From Chlorogloeopsis fritschii PCC 6912 (GTDB lineage Bacteria > Cyanobacteriota > Cyanobacteriia > Cyanobacteriales > Nostocaceae): DNA of 64,000 nucleotides. The DNA is taken from assembly GCF_000317285.1 (NCBI RefSeq), contig NZ_AJLN01000149.1, positions 1 to 64,000 of the forward strand, given 5' to 3'. Position 1 is the stretch's first letter. Each line of letters opens with the position of its first letter. This document shows, one piece after another, positions 1 through 8,937 of this stretch. The position numbers and the translations under genes were made by a program. Below the pieces are notes generated by a model. The model worked only from the letters and a program-made list of their open reading frames with translations. It did not search any database and was not told the DNA's origin.

Positions 1-115
1 ACTACATTCTTTTTCACCCTCAAAGGATGGCGATACCAGCAGAGGCAATAGAGGCGGCGATCGCGCCCATTTGCTCATACTTTTTGTACCCTCAAAAATT
101 TTTTCTCACTACCCC
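1..115. other. Non-coding left edge
   Basis: No convincing gene is visible. A HIP1-like GCGATCGC lies near position 58. The only forward reading frame (ATG near 27) closes after about 30 codons and has no recognisable family. The stretch ends at the copper-operon promoter described next. Confidence 0.4.
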
Positions 116-147
116 TTGACTCTCCAGCAAGATGGAGATTTCAAAAT
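116..147 (+). promoter_or_regulatory. MerR/CueR-type copper promoter
   Basis: A -35 box TTGACT (116-121) is followed by an exact dyad TCTCCA (121-126), six bases, TGGAGA (133-138), and an A/T-rich -10-like element CAAAAT (142-147). The spacer is about 20 bp, longer than the usual 17. An over-long spacer carrying a dyad is the signature of promoters activated by MerR-family regulators such as CueR, and the genes downstream are copper genes. The regulator itself is not in this window. The match is by eye. Confidence 0.6.
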
Positions 148-177
148 GGGATTAGTAGATTAAATAGAGTACATCAG

Positions 178-378
178 ATGACACTTCAACTCAAAGTTCC
201 TAACATGGCTTGTTCTGCCTGTGGTGAAAGCATCACAAAAGCGGTGAAAACTGTCGATCCAGCGGCAATTGTTCATGCTGATACCAAAACTAAGCTTGTC
301 CATATCGAAACTCAAGCAGCAGAAGTTGCGATCGTAGAAGCAATTACAGCCGCAGGTTATACCGTTAACAGCCACTAA
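178..378 (+). CDS. CopZ-like copper chaperone (HMA domain)
   Basis: This 66-residue protein is a single heavy-metal-associated domain. The metal site is MACSACG (CxxC, residues 10-16) in the first loop, and the rest fits the short beta-alpha-beta-beta-alpha-beta ferredoxin-like fold. Such proteins (CopZ/Atx1) carry Cu(I) in the cytosol to P1B-type ATPases. The copper ATPase gene starts about 43 bp downstream and a MerR-type promoter lies just upstream, so it is probably the first gene of a copper-inducible operon. No signal peptide is present. Family is certain; the metal is inferred from context. Confidence 0.9.
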   Translation: MTLQLKVPNMACSACGESITKAVKTVDPAAIVHADTKTKLVHIETQAAEVAIVEAITAAGYTVNSH

Positions 379-408
379 ATTCTATAAAAAGCAGTTCGGG
401 AAATCGTT

Positions 409-414
409 AGGAGG
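409..414 (+). promoter_or_regulatory. Ribosome binding site that fixes the copA start
   Basis: AGGAGG at 409-414 stands 7 bp before ATG 422 but only 1 bp before the in-frame TTG at 416. The ATG at 422 is therefore the start, and the protein begins MENANLK. Confidence 0.8.
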
Positions 415-421
415 TTTGACA

Positions 422-2683
422 ATGGAAAACGCGAATCTGAAACTGCGGGGTATGAGTTGTGCTTCCTGTGCTAACAACATTGAAGAAGCTATTCGATCGG
501 TGCCGGGAGTAGAAGCGTGCAGTGTGAACTTCGGGGCAGAACAGGCTACTGTTCAATATAACCCTCAGCAAACTAACCTGGAGGACATTCAACAGGCAAT
601 CGAAGAGGCGGGGTACTCTGCCTACCCCCTCCAAGAACAAGCAATAATGAGCGCACAAACAGATGCCGAACAAGAAGCTCGTCAGGCGGAATCACGAAAA
701 CTAAAACGACGGCTCATTTTGGGGGGGGTGATTACAACCATCCTAGTCATTGGAGGATTACCAATGATGACGGGGGTGCATATGCCGTGGATTCCGGATT
801 GGCTACACCACCCTCTACTTCAGCTTGTTTTAACAGCCCCCATCCAATTTTGGAGTGGTGAATCCTTTTATCAAGGAGCTTGGAAAGCTTTCAAGCGGCA
901 TACTGCCACTATGGATACATTAGTTGCTTTGGGAACCAGTGCTGCTTTTTTCTATTCACTCTTTCCAACCTTTTTCCCCGGATTTTTCCTCAACCAGGGA
1001 TTATCACCCGATGTGTATTACGAAATCTCTGCGGTGGTGATTACCCTAATTTTGCTCGGACGATTGTTAGAGAATCGTGCCAAAGGACAAACCTCCGAAG
1101 CTATTCGTAAGCTTATGGGCCTGCAGGCAAAAACGGCGCGAGTCATTCGCAATGGGCAAGAGATTGATCTGCCCATTGCAGAGGTGGTTGAGGGCGATGT
1201 GATTCTGGTGCGTCCAGGTGAAAAGATTCCGGTAGATGGTGAGATTGTTGATGGTTCCTCTACCATTGATGAGGCAATGGTAACGGGCGAAAGTCTTCCT
1301 GTGAAGAAACAACCGGGTGATGAAGTGATTGGAGCTACGATCAACAAAACTGGTAGTTTCAAATTCCGAGCCACACGAGTAGGTAAAGATACATTCTTGG
1401 CGCAGATTGTCAAGCTAGTGCAGCAAGCCCAAGGATCGAAAGCTCCAATTCAAAAACTAGCCGATCAAGTTACGGGATGGTTTGTACCAGTTGTCATTGC
1501 CATTGCCATTGCTACGTTCATCCTCTGGTACAACTTCATGGGCAATGTGACGATGGCGCTAATTACGACAGTCGGAGTCTTAATCATTGCATGTCCCTGT
1601 GCCTTGGGACTAGCAACTCCAACCTCTATTATGGTGGGCACAGGCAAAGGTGCGGAGAATGGCATCCTCATCAAGGGTGCAGAAAGTCTAGAAATGGGAC
1701 ACAAACTACAAACGATCGTCCTCGACAAAACGGGTACAATTACGCAAGGTAAGCCCACCGTCACCGATTTTGTAACTGTTAGCGGTACAGCTAATGGTAA
1801 TGAGCTAAATCTTCTGAGCCTTGCAGCATCTGTCGAACGCAATTCAGAACATCCTTTGGCTGAGGCAGTTGTAAATTATGCTCAATCTCAAGGTGTGGAA
1901 TTGAGGGATGCACAGGAGTTTGAAGCGATCGCTGGTAGTGGTGTACAAGGGTACGTGTCAAATCAATGGGTACAAATTGGCACCCACCGTTGGATGAGAG
2001 AGTTAGGCATTGATACAGGTGCATTGCAGGAAGATTGGGATCGCTTGGAATATCTTGGTAAGACGGCGATCTGGATTGCGGTGAATAACAAAATCCAAGG
2101 GATTATGGGGATTGCTGATGCGGTGAAACCATCTTCTGTAAACGCGATTCGCACATTGCAAAAAATGGGATTGGAAGTGGTAATGTTGACCGGAGACAAT
2201 CGCCGTACTGCCGAAGTGATTGCTCGTGAAGTGGGCATCAAGCGAGTTTTTGCCGAAGTTCGCCCAGATCAAAAAGCGGAGACTGTTGAGCAAATTCAGT
2301 CGGAAGGCAAAATTGTGGCAATGGCGGGGGATGGCATCAATGATGCACCGGCGCTGGCTCAAGCCGATGTCGGGATGGCAATTGGCACAGGAACAGATGT
2401 AGCGATCGCGGCTAGTGACATTACCCTCATCTCTGGAGATTTACACGGGATTGTTACCGCCATTCAACTTTCTCGTGCCACGATTCGTAACATTCGTCAG
2501 AATCTCTTTTTTGCCTTTATTTATAACGTCGCTGGTATTCCAATTGCAGCAGGAATTCTTTTCCCCTTCTTCGGTTGGCTACTCAGCCCTATTATTGCAG
2601 GTGCAGCAATGGCCTTTAGTTCCGTCTCTGTAGTGACGAATGCCCTGCGTTTGCGTAATTTCCGACCGAAAACAATTGGTTGA
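422..2683 (+). CDS. copA: Copper-translocating P1B-type ATPase
   Basis: The product (753 aa from ATG 422) uses ATP to move Cu(I) across a membrane. An N-terminal HMA domain carries GMSCASC. Transmembrane helices follow, then the actuator loop motif MVTGES, the ion-site motif CPC (IACPCALG), the phosphorylation motif DKTGTIT, the P1B marker HP in SEHPLAEA, and the hinge GDGINDAP. A final pair of helices ends the protein. Length and motif order match CopA and the cyanobacterial CtaA/PacS proteins. Sequence alone does not show whether it serves the plasma membrane (export or CtaA-like import) or the thylakoid (PacS-like). It lies between the chaperone and cupredoxin genes in one apparent operon. 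Confidence 0.93.
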   Translation: MENANLKLRGMSCASCANNIEEAIRSVPGVEACSVNFGAEQATVQYNPQQTNLEDIQQAIEEAGYSAYPLQEQAIMSAQTDAEQEARQAESRKLKRRLILGGVITTILVIGGLPMMTGVHMPWIPDWLHHPLLQLVLTAPIQFWSGESFYQGAWKAFKRHTATMDTLVALGTSAAFFYSLFPTFFPGFFLNQGLSPDVYYEISAVVITLILLGRLLENRAKGQTSEAIRKLMGLQAKTARVIRNGQEIDLPIAEVVEGDVILVRPGEKIPVDGEIVDGSSTIDEAMVTGESLPVKKQPGDEVIGATINKTGSFKFRATRVGKDTFLAQIVKLVQQAQGSKAPIQKLADQVTGWFVPVVIAIAIATFILWYNFMGNVTMALITTVGVLIIACPCALGLATPTSIMVGTGKGAENGILIKGAESLEMGHKLQTIVLDKTGTITQGKPTVTDFVTVSGTANGNELNLLSLAASVERNSEHPLAEAVVNYAQSQGVELRDAQEFEAIAGSGVQGYVSNQWVQIGTHRWMRELGIDTGALQEDWDRLEYLGKTAIWIAVNNKIQGIMGIADAVKPSSVNAIRTLQKMGLEVVMLTGDNRRTAEVIAREVGIKRVFAEVRPDQKAETVEQIQSEGKIVAMAGDGINDAPALAQADVGMAIGTGTDVAIAASDITLISGDLHGIVTAIQLSRATIRNIRQNLFFAFIYNVAGIPIAAGILFPFFGWLLSPIIAGAAMAFSSVSVVTNALRLRNFRPKTIG

Positions 2684-2706
2684 ATATATGATAAGGATTA
2701 ATAACG

Positions 2707-2787
2707 ATGCTTAAGACAGTCATATTTTTTGGAACCTTGGCAGGATTTGGATTTTTACTTGGAGCTATTTCCGGCGCACTAGCATAG
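2707..2787 (+). CDS. Hydrophobic 26-residue microprotein
   Basis: A short frame begins at ATG 2707, 10 bp after an AAGGA Shine-Dalgarno-like element (2693-2697), and ends at TAG 2785-2787. The peptide begins MLKTVIFFGTLAG and is almost entirely hydrophobic and glycine-rich, so it would form one transmembrane helix. It sits in the 145-bp gap between the copper ATPase and the cupredoxin gene, in the same direction. Small membrane peptides sometimes accompany metal pumps as regulatory subunits, but this one is not recognised. Coding status rests on the ribosome site, position and composition. Confidence 0.5.
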   Translation: MLKTVIFFGTLAGFGFLLGAISGALA

Positions 2788-2828
2788 CTTGCAATGTAGT
2801 TAAATTCACCAACAAAGACGTTGAAATC

Positions 2829-3398
2829 ATGAACAAAATAGCAATCATTGGCAGTGTTGCAAGTTTGGGATTGGTGTTTGGAATTGCTTCTAACAAAGCA
2901 GTTGCACAAATGTCCCACGAACATATGCAACCATCTCAAACCAAGCAAACAAGTCAATTCCGCCGTATACAACAACCCTTGTGGGTAAAAGGAGCCGTTA
3001 CTGCTGGCGGATTGGGATTGATAGGACTGGAGTTATGGTGGTTTTTGCTGAGTAAGCCAAAATCGCAAAAAGCACAATCAAAGCAGGGCATTCAGGAGGT
3101 AACAATTACCGTTGATGGTGGGTATGAACCAAGCCAAGTTGTAGTTAATGCAGGCCAAAAAGTCCGGCTCAACTTCTACCGCAAAGATTCTAGCAGTTGC
3201 CTTGAAGAAATCCGATTGCCTGACTTCCATATTGCCCAACAGCTACCCCTAAACCAAGTTACTCCAATTGAGTTCACTCCCAACCAGCCAGGAACTTACA
3301 CCTTTACCTGCGGCATGAATATGTTTCGCGGTGCGATCAAAGTGGAGCCATCCAATGCTCTTCGCACACAGCAGTTTTCTACGCAGATTTCAGCATGA
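2829..3398 (+). CDS. Membrane-anchored cupredoxin-domain protein
   Basis: This 189-residue protein has a hydrophobic N-terminus (residues 4-25) that looks like a signal peptide, a His/Met-rich stretch (MSHEHMQPS), a second hydrophobic segment near residues 55-72, and a C-terminal cupredoxin-like domain (about 90-175). Possible copper ligands are the Cys in SSSCLEE, the His in PDFHIAQ, and the Cys and Met residues of the CGMNMFRG loop, the usual layout for this family. It should face the periplasm or lumen and bind or buffer copper next to the ATPase. It is the last gene of the copper operon. Exact ligands and function are inferred. Confidence 0.75.
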   Translation: MNKIAIIGSVASLGLVFGIASNKAVAQMSHEHMQPSQTKQTSQFRRIQQPLWVKGAVTAGGLGLIGLELWWFLLSKPKSQKAQSKQGIQEVTITVDGGYEPSQVVVNAGQKVRLNFYRKDSSSCLEEIRLPDFHIAQQLPLNQVTPIEFTPNQPGTYTFTCGMNMFRGAIKVEPSNALRTQQFSTQISA

Positions 3399-3493
3399 AA
3401 ACGGTTAGCGCTAGATGAAGATAACTCATCTGAGTAACACAACAGCACATTAAATCTTAGGTTGCTCAGTTGAAACAGGAATTTGAGGAAAGG

Positions 3494-3531
3494 CTTTGCG
3501 TCCCTTTGCGCTTACTCTGCGTACCTTTGCG
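3494..3531. repeat. CTTTGCG phased repeat
   Basis: CTTTGCG occurs at 3494, 3504 and 3525, with the variant CTCTGCG at 3515, giving a 10-11 bp period. The same motif family recurs before three megasynthase genes in this window (19791-19820, 25901-25916, 31564-31591). The rest of the 3399-3620 spacer between the convergent cupredoxin and ilvA genes shows nothing else clear. Confidence 0.7.
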
Positions 3532-3620
3532 TTTAAGGTCGCTACTATTTTACCCAAAGCTATACTAATTTGAATAGGCTGGGTTAACAAAGAAAAACAA
3601 CGTCTTAATTACTACTTGCC

Positions 3621-5132
3621 CTATCCCAAAAACAGCTTATATGCTGGATTCTTATTCTCATCCCAATAGCGATAGCCCAGGGTATCGAGAAATGCTTGCC
3701 ACTCTTCCATCTCATGGGGAGGAACTTGGATGCCGACAACAATTCGCCCGTAATCTGCGCCATTGTTGCGGTAGTGGAACATACTAATATTCCAGTTAGG
3801 ACTCATAGAATCCACAAACTTCATTAATGCACCAGGGCGTTCGGGAAACTCAAAACGATAAAGTAATTCATTGTGAGCAAGGGAAGAACGCCCACCTACC
3901 ATATGCCGCAGGTGCAGTTTTGTGAGTTCGTCATCGGTTAAATCTATGGTTTTGAAACCACACTCTTCAAAAGTTGCAACCATCTTTGCCCTGTCGGCAC
4001 GCTTTTCAATTTGCACGCCTACAAAAATATGTGCCTCTTTCTCATCAGCAATGCGGTAGTTAAACTCAGTCAGATTACGCCTGCCCATACATTGGCAAAA
4101 CTTACGCAGACTACCCGCCTCTTCCGGAATCGTGACTGCAAAGATGGCTTCGCGGCGTTCGCCCAACTCTGCTCGTTCTGCGACAAAACGCAGGCGATCG
4201 AAGTTCATATTCGCACCACAAGCAATTGCAACTAAAGTTTGTCCCTCGATTTGTTCCCGTTCTACATAGGCTTTTGCACCAGCGATCGCCAATGCCCCCG
4301 CCGGCTCTACAATCGATCGCGTATCCTCAAAAACATCTTTAATTGCCGCACAAGTGTCATCCGTATCAACGAGAATAATGTCATCCACGTATTGCTGACA
4401 CAGATGAAAGGTTTCTTCACCCACCTCTCGCACTGCCACACCATCGGCAAATAAACCCACCTGAGACAAGCGCACCCGTTTTCCGGCTTTGAGGGATTGA
4501 TGCATGGCATCGGCATCCACCGGCTCAACCCCAATAATCTTAATTTCCGGGCGCAATCGCTTCACATATGCCGCAATTCCAGAAATTAATCCGCCACCCC
4601 CAATCGCTACAAAAATTGCATGGATGGGTTTTTGGTATTGCCTCAGAATTTCCATTCCAATTGTTCCCTGCCCGGCAATCACATACGGATCGTCAAAGGG
4701 GTGAATAAACGTCAAGCCCTTTTCCGCTTCCAATTTCCGAGCGTAGGCATAGGCATCGTCGTAAGTATCCCCATGCAACACCACCTCGCCTCCACGTGCT
4801 TTGACTGCATCTATCTTTACTTGGGGCGTAGTTACTGGCATAACAATAATTGCCCGCGTTCCCAGGCGACGGGCACCAAGAGCCACTCCTTGAGCATGGT
4901 TGCCAGCAGAGGCAGCAATTACACCTTGCGCTAGCAAGTCTGGTGGCAGGTTCACCATTTTGTTATAGGCACCCCGCAGCTTAAAGGAAAATACTGACTG
5001 CATATCCTCACGCTTGAGCAGGAGCTTATTATTCAGTCGCGCCGAGAGGTTTGGAGCAACTTCTAGTGGTGTTTCCTGGGCAACATCGTACACGCGGGCA
5101 GTCAGAATTTGTACCAAATAATCGCAGAGCAT
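3621..5132 (-). CDS. ilvA: Threonine ammonia-lyase, biosynthetic
   Basis: The 503-residue enzyme deaminates threonine to 2-oxobutanoate, the first step towards isoleucine. The PLP lysine lies in SVFSFKLRGAYNK (about residues 44-56), and the glycine-rich phosphate loop IGGGGLISG sits near 175. Two C-terminal ACT-like domains follow: one begins near EAIFAVTIPEEAGSL (about 335) and one near LYRFEFPERPGAL (about 425). These bind isoleucine or valine in the long allosteric form, and the length matches that form. It lies 87 bp downstream of the MFS exporter on the same strand but is a housekeeping enzyme, probably a chance neighbour of the siderophore locus. Confidence 0.95.
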   Translation of the reverse strand: MLCDYLVQILTARVYDVAQETPLEVAPNLSARLNNKLLLKREDMQSVFSFKLRGAYNKMVNLPPDLLAQGVIAASAGNHAQGVALGARRLGTRAIIVMPVTTPQVKIDAVKARGGEVVLHGDTYDDAYAYARKLEAEKGLTFIHPFDDPYVIAGQGTIGMEILRQYQKPIHAIFVAIGGGGLISGIAAYVKRLRPEIKIIGVEPVDADAMHQSLKAGKRVRLSQVGLFADGVAVREVGEETFHLCQQYVDDIILVDTDDTCAAIKDVFEDTRSIVEPAGALAIAGAKAYVEREQIEGQTLVAIACGANMNFDRLRFVAERAELGERREAIFAVTIPEEAGSLRKFCQCMGRRNLTEFNYRIADEKEAHIFVGVQIEKRADRAKMVATFEECGFKTIDLTDDELTKLHLRHMVGGRSSLAHNELLYRFEFPERPGALMKFVDSMSPNWNISMFHYRNNGADYGRIVVGIQVPPHEMEEWQAFLDTLGYRYWDENKNPAYKLFLG

Positions 5133-5219
5133 GGGTGTAAAAGGGATAGCAGATGCCGGATAAAGTACAATTTTACGCCAGTTGTGTACCTGTTTTGGTC
5201 GAAACTTATTTGCACTGTG

Positions 5220-6542
5220 CTACAAAGCAACCCGATCGTGATCCGGTACAATCTTTTCCACATCGCGTAGTACGCGCACAGAAAACCCAACCAAACCAAC
5301 CAGCAACATACACACTGCACAGATCACATATAGCAAAGCTATCCCCGCACCAGTACCAGTACCAAATAATCCTCCAAAAATACCGACAAGAACACCCCCA
5401 GATTGCAACGCAGGTGTAAAAACACGATCTGCTAAAGGCCCTGCTATCAAATAGCCTACCGCAGAAGCTAACTGCAAAATTAGCGATCGCGCAGCAAAAA
5501 CTCTTCCTTGCATATTTGGTGGTATTTTTGCTAGCCAAATAGCACTATCCGAACTCCCATTTAAAGGGAAAGTGAAAGACGAGCAAAATTGAGCCGGAAT
5601 CCAAACCCAAGGTGTTCTACCCAAACCAAAAACAATTTTGCTTAAACCTGCACCGATCATTCCCAATAAAACACCTTTGATTTTCCGTCTGAAACCACCC
5701 CAAGTGCTTACAATTATGGCTCCCGTCACACCACCAAAACCAGCAGCAGAAGCCAAGCTACCCAGCACTAAAGTATTATTATCAGTACGTGAGAGAATCA
5801 TCGGTGCGTATAGGGAATCTCCAATATCATGGGGTAGCCAAAATAACAAGTTAACTACTAACAGCGCCAGTAAACTTTTGTGGGTGTTAATGTAGCGCCA
5901 ACCAACTCCCAAATCTTGCCAAATATCAACTATTGTTTCATTTTCTGTAGTTGGTGGTGGTTGAGGAATACTGACTAACCATAAACTGCCAATAGCGATC
6001 GCAAAAGTAAAGATATCAATCAGCCAAATTCCCAGAAAACCAATAACTGTGTAAAGATATCCAGCCAAAGCAGGTGCGATAATACTGCTGCCGTAACCAG
6101 ACATAAATTCTAGACTACTAGCACGGGTATAGTGTTGTTTAGGAATCATCAGCGATACTGATGACGAGTACGCCAAAGATTGAAATTGATTGAAAGTCCC
6201 GACAATCGCACCTGTAAGGTAAAAGTGCCAAATTTGTAAATTATTGGTGAGATACAGCAACAAAATCATAATTGTGGTAAGTACGGCAACTGTATCACCC
6301 ACCATCATCAGTAATTTCCGGTTAAATCTGTCTACAATTACACCACTGATAGGGGTAATGATAATACTTGGTAGCAAACTAAAAAAACCTACCAGAGTGA
6401 GGGTAGTTGCTTTACCTGTAATTTCCCATGCCCAAATTTCAATCGCAAAGTTAGTCATGCTGCTACCAACGGTAGAAACTAGCTGACCAAGCCAGACGAT
6501 GATAAAATTACGCATACTGGTGGGTCTTGGTTGCTGTGGCAT
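5220..6542 (-). CDS. MFS transporter, putative siderophore exporter
   Basis: This 440-residue protein has about twelve hydrophobic helices, and the loop PISGVIVDRFNRK between early helices is the MFS signature (Gly-x3-Asp-Arg-x-x-Arg/Lys). It resembles the MFS_3 branch that includes the enterobactin exporter EntS. Proteins of this branch often flank NRPS siderophore clusters and pump the finished molecule out. It lies on the uptake strand, downstream of the FhuF-like gene after a repeat-filled 283-bp gap. The substrate is inferred from its neighbours only. An internal ATG at residue 10 (MRNFIIVW) is a possible alternative start. Confidence 0.8.
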   Translation of the reverse strand: MPQQPRPTSMRNFIIVWLGQLVSTVGSSMTNFAIEIWAWEITGKATTLTLVGFFSLLPSIIITPISGVIVDRFNRKLLMMVGDTVAVLTTIMILLLYLTNNLQIWHFYLTGAIVGTFNQFQSLAYSSSVSLMIPKQHYTRASSLEFMSGYGSSIIAPALAGYLYTVIGFLGIWLIDIFTFAIAIGSLWLVSIPQPPPTTENETIVDIWQDLGVGWRYINTHKSLLALLVVNLLFWLPHDIGDSLYAPMILSRTDNNTLVLGSLASAAGFGGVTGAIIVSTWGGFRRKIKGVLLGMIGAGLSKIVFGLGRTPWVWIPAQFCSSFTFPLNGSSDSAIWLAKIPPNMQGRVFAARSLILQLASAVGYLIAGPLADRVFTPALQSGGVLVGIFGGLFGTGTGAGIALLYVICAVCMLLVGLVGFSVRVLRDVEKIVPDHDRVAL

Positions 6543-6549
6543 TTTGATT

Positions 6550-6786
6550 TAAAAATAAGGGCTAGGGGCTAAGAAGAGGAGCCAGCGCCGTGGTGAGGCA
6601 GCGCGCCCTTGCGCTTTGCCCTCCTTGTAGACGCCGAAGGCGGCTTCTGTAAGTAAGGGTTCCCCGACTTGTAGACGCTCGGAGAGCGGCTTCCCGGAGG
6701 GTGGCGACTGGCGTGAGGGGGAACCACAGGAGACAAGAACCAGGGGAGTAGAGGAGATGGAGAGCACCAGGAGCAGAGGAGAACAA
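6550..6786. repeat. Composite GC-rich dispersed repeat region
   Basis: The 283-bp gap between the MFS and FhuF-like genes is unusually GC-rich and is a mosaic of short repeats: GGGCTAGGGGCTAAG-type sequence (6557 on), an inverted pair around CGCCGAAGGCGGC (6632-6644), and a palindromic unit at 6671-6702 that recurs in the Uma2 gene. Short frames across it give low-complexity peptides and are not genes. Confidence 0.7.
6671..6702. repeat. Dispersed palindromic repeat, copy 1
   Basis: The unit begins GTAGACGCTCGGAGAGCGGC and contains a GCTC/GAGC hairpin. Bases 6672-6702 match 62761-62791 at 29 of 31 positions. It is intergenic here and coding in the second copy. Confidence 0.8.
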
Positions 6787-6790
6787 CCAG

Positions 6791-6820
6791 CTACTAACTA
6801 CTAACTACTAACTATTAACT
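6791..6820. repeat. Heptanucleotide tandem repeat (STRR type)
   Basis: CTACTAA is repeated three times (6791-6811), followed by CTATTAA and a partial unit. Short tandem heptamers of this sort are characteristic of heterocystous cyanobacteria. It lies just downstream of the FhuF-like gene. Confidence 0.85.
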
Positions 6821-6825
6821 GTATT

Positions 6826-7704
6826 TCATTCAGCTTCTGTCATCTCTTCCTTCATGAGTGCAATTCGTTCTTGTGGTTTAAGTAGAGGACAGTTTGTACA
6901 CTTTTCGTCGTATGGGGGAATGAAAGCATACAAGCAACAGGTGAGTCTAACTGTGGTTGTGGCAGGTAAACCGGGTTCGTTAATTTGTTCAGTGCGTACC
7001 AAGTTGTAGAGGGGATTGCGTCCCAGCATGACTGAACTGTATGCTTTTTCATACAAGGCTGAATAATCTGTTTGTATTGCTTCTGGGCTAGTGCATTGGC
7101 TAAGTTCGGCAAACTGTCCTTCGGAAGCATTAACCGCATTGCCCCACATAATTTTTTTGGAGAGTTTGGTTAAGCTATGAACTCGGTCTATCATTGGTGC
7201 TAGATTATGTTGAAATAAGCCAGTGAAGACAGCTTGGTGTAAGGCTTCAACGCTGTCTACTATTATTCCTGGGTAGTCTTCGGGAATTGGAAGAGGCGAT
7301 CGCTTAGGATAAATTACAGTCTGACTAAGGTCATGAAACCATAGTGCTTTGGGTTCGCCGTCTTCCAAAACAAAACTTACATTGTCAAGCCCAGCATCCA
7401 GCCCGACTCCAGCCCAAGTCATCAAGGCTAAAACACCGGGTAATGTTGTCCAGCTATATACTTTGTTCCAGATAGAAGCAGCAACGCGAATATCTTGACT
7501 TTTTTGGTATATCTCGCTTGCTTTCCAAGCAGATAAAAGTCTATCTGGTTGTAAATAATCATTTAGTGAAATTACCTCAGCATCATCAGGAGGCTGAGTC
7601 AAAACAATGCAGTCAGTATATAAACTATCTAAAGTGCTTTGAGCAAGAGTAAATATTTCTTCTATAAAATTACACGCTTTGGTATAAATTAGTTTTTGTG
7701 CCAT
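6826..7704 (-). CDS. FhuF-like [2Fe-2S] ferric-siderophore reductase
   Basis: The 292-residue protein ends with LTCCLYAFIPPYDEKCTNC (about residues 254-272), a CC-x11-C-x2-C cluster motif. FhuF proteins bind a [2Fe-2S] centre through a closely similar C-terminal motif (CC-x10-C-x2-C) and reduce Fe(III)-siderophores in the cytoplasm to release iron. No signal peptide is seen. Its ATG abuts the stop codon of the binding-protein gene with no gap, so the two are almost certainly co-transcribed. The spacer is one residue longer than the textbook motif. The function assignment is good; the particular substrate is inferred to be the siderophore made by the adjacent locus. Confidence 0.83.
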   Translation of the reverse strand: MAQKLIYTKACNFIEEIFTLAQSTLDSLYTDCIVLTQPPDDAEVISLNDYLQPDRLLSAWKASEIYQKSQDIRVAASIWNKVYSWTTLPGVLALMTWAGVGLDAGLDNVSFVLEDGEPKALWFHDLSQTVIYPKRSPLPIPEDYPGIIVDSVEALHQAVFTGLFQHNLAPMIDRVHSLTKLSKKIMWGNAVNASEGQFAELSQCTSPEAIQTDYSALYEKAYSSVMLGRNPLYNLVRTEQINEPGLPATTTVRLTCCLYAFIPPYDEKCTNCPLLKPQERIALMKEEMTEAE

Positions 7705-8730
7705 CTATAAAGTTGCTCTCTGACTCGAAGTTGACAATTTTGCTGGTGCTTCTAATAAGTATCTAACAAGGTCATCTAAAATGGCATTGGCTGACAGGAT
7801 ACTACCAGAGATCCAGTAACCAGAATCAACAGTATATACCCTATCTTTTCTTACTACATCTAGCGTTTGCCATAAAGGGTTATTCTTGTATTTTTGAAAA
7901 TTGCCTTCTGAACCTGGGTCTATAACTATAAACATTGCGTCTGCATCTAGCAAGTCTACACGTTCTAAACTCACATTGTCATAACTTACCTTTGAATTGC
8001 TAACTTGACGTTGTGCGAAGGGTATAGATAGATTCAATTCCTCCAAAATACTAACAGGAAATGATAGTTGATTAAGAAACTGTGTATTTTTAATTTCAGA
8101 AGGAAATCGCATTACAGAAATTTCTGGTTTTCCAAGCTTTTGAGCAAAAGCCAATCTCAATTTTTCAATTCTTTGTTGATATTGACCCAATATTTTTTCT
8201 ACTTCTTGACTTTTGTCTACTATTTCACCTATCTCTTGTAAAATTTTCTTCCAACCAGTTTCTGTATAATTTATTGAAACTGTTGGAGCTATTTGAGAAA
8301 ATAACTTATAATTTTGAGGACTAATTAAAAAACCTAAAATTAAATCAGGATTTAATTTGACAATTTTTTCTATGTTAGGCTGGCTTTCGCGCCCTAAATT
8401 AATAATACCATCAATTTTTCCCTCCAATATACGCGCTTTGCTACCTAACCGATCTGCTTTTGTTGTTGCTATTGGTTTTAAACCCAACGCCACTAGTACT
8501 TCTAAACTTTCTTGATCGGTAACAATAATTCGTTGAGGATGAAGAGGAATACAGCTTTCTCCTAATTCATGGTTGATAATTCGACATTTTGATGCTATTG
8601 ACTTTACATTTGAGGAGTGTATTTGCTGAGGTAAAAAGCTATGACAACCCTTAATCAATATTACAGTCAGGGCCATTATTAAGAATAATGCTATGTTTTT
8701 ATACCAATATTTCCTTATCATTTTTCGCAA
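7705..8730 (-). CDS. Iron-siderophore ABC transporter binding lipoprotein
   Basis: This 341-residue protein has a hydrophobic N-terminus (about 11-27) ending in LIKGC, a lipobox, so it should be a lipoprotein on the outer face of the plasma membrane. The body shows class III (FecB/FepB/FhuD-like) binding-protein features: PQRIIVTDQESLEVLVALG near the start, NIEKIVKLNPDLILG in the first lobe, and DAMFIVIDPG and YWISGSILSANAILDD in the second. It would hand ferric-siderophore to an ABC permease. No permease or ATPase gene is in this window. It lies between the TonB receptor and the FhuF-like reductase, all on one strand. Confidence 0.88.
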   Translation of the reverse strand: MRKMIRKYWYKNIALFLIMALTVILIKGCHSFLPQQIHSSNVKSIASKCRIINHELGESCIPLHPQRIIVTDQESLEVLVALGLKPIATTKADRLGSKARILEGKIDGIINLGRESQPNIEKIVKLNPDLILGFLISPQNYKLFSQIAPTVSINYTETGWKKILQEIGEIVDKSQEVEKILGQYQQRIEKLRLAFAQKLGKPEISVMRFPSEIKNTQFLNQLSFPVSILEELNLSIPFAQRQVSNSKVSYDNVSLERVDLLDADAMFIVIDPGSEGNFQKYKNNPLWQTLDVVRKDRVYTVDSGYWISGSILSANAILDDLVRYLLEAPAKLSTSSQRATL

Positions 8731-8789
8731 TCAGTGTAGGAATGAAGCGGCGAAAATCAAGCTTACTAAAAATCTATGAAATAGTTGAC

Positions 8790-8819
8790 GACGTGCGGAG
8801 GTTATTACTCCGGCACGTC
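8790..8819 (-). other. Intercistronic hairpin
   Basis: GACGTGCGGAG (8790-8800) can pair with CTCCGGCACGTC (8808-8819) with one bulged G and a 7-base loop. It lies in the 207-bp gap between the receptor and binding-protein genes. It could be an attenuator or an mRNA processing or stability element; no strong T-run follows on the minus strand. The rest of the gap shows nothing clear. Confidence 0.45.
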
Positions 8820-8937
8820 ATCAATACTCACCCATATCCTACTACAAAGGTGTGCTCTCAGCAGTCAAGTCAAGGGAACTTTTAATGTGAACAATATTCT
8901 TAGTTAAAAATTTAGAAAATATTGCTCATTACCTCTA

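Noticed and set aside
416-421. TTG start for the copper ATPase at 416
   Set aside because: It lies only 1 bp from AGGAGG, while ATG 422 has correct 7-bp spacing.
5153-5419. 88-residue plus-strand frame over the MFS gene end
   Set aside because: It is antisense to a well-supported MFS protein and has low-information composition.
6549-6786. Short minus-strand proteins over the repeat region
   Set aside because: The peptides are low in complexity and arise from GC-rich repeats; no ribosome site or family.
6791-6820. CRISPR-like array
   Set aside because: The units are 7 bp without spacers: a simple tandem heptamer.
8688-8885. 65-residue plus-strand frame near the binding-protein gene
   Set aside because: It overlaps the start of the lipoprotein gene on the other strand, spans the hairpin and matches no family.
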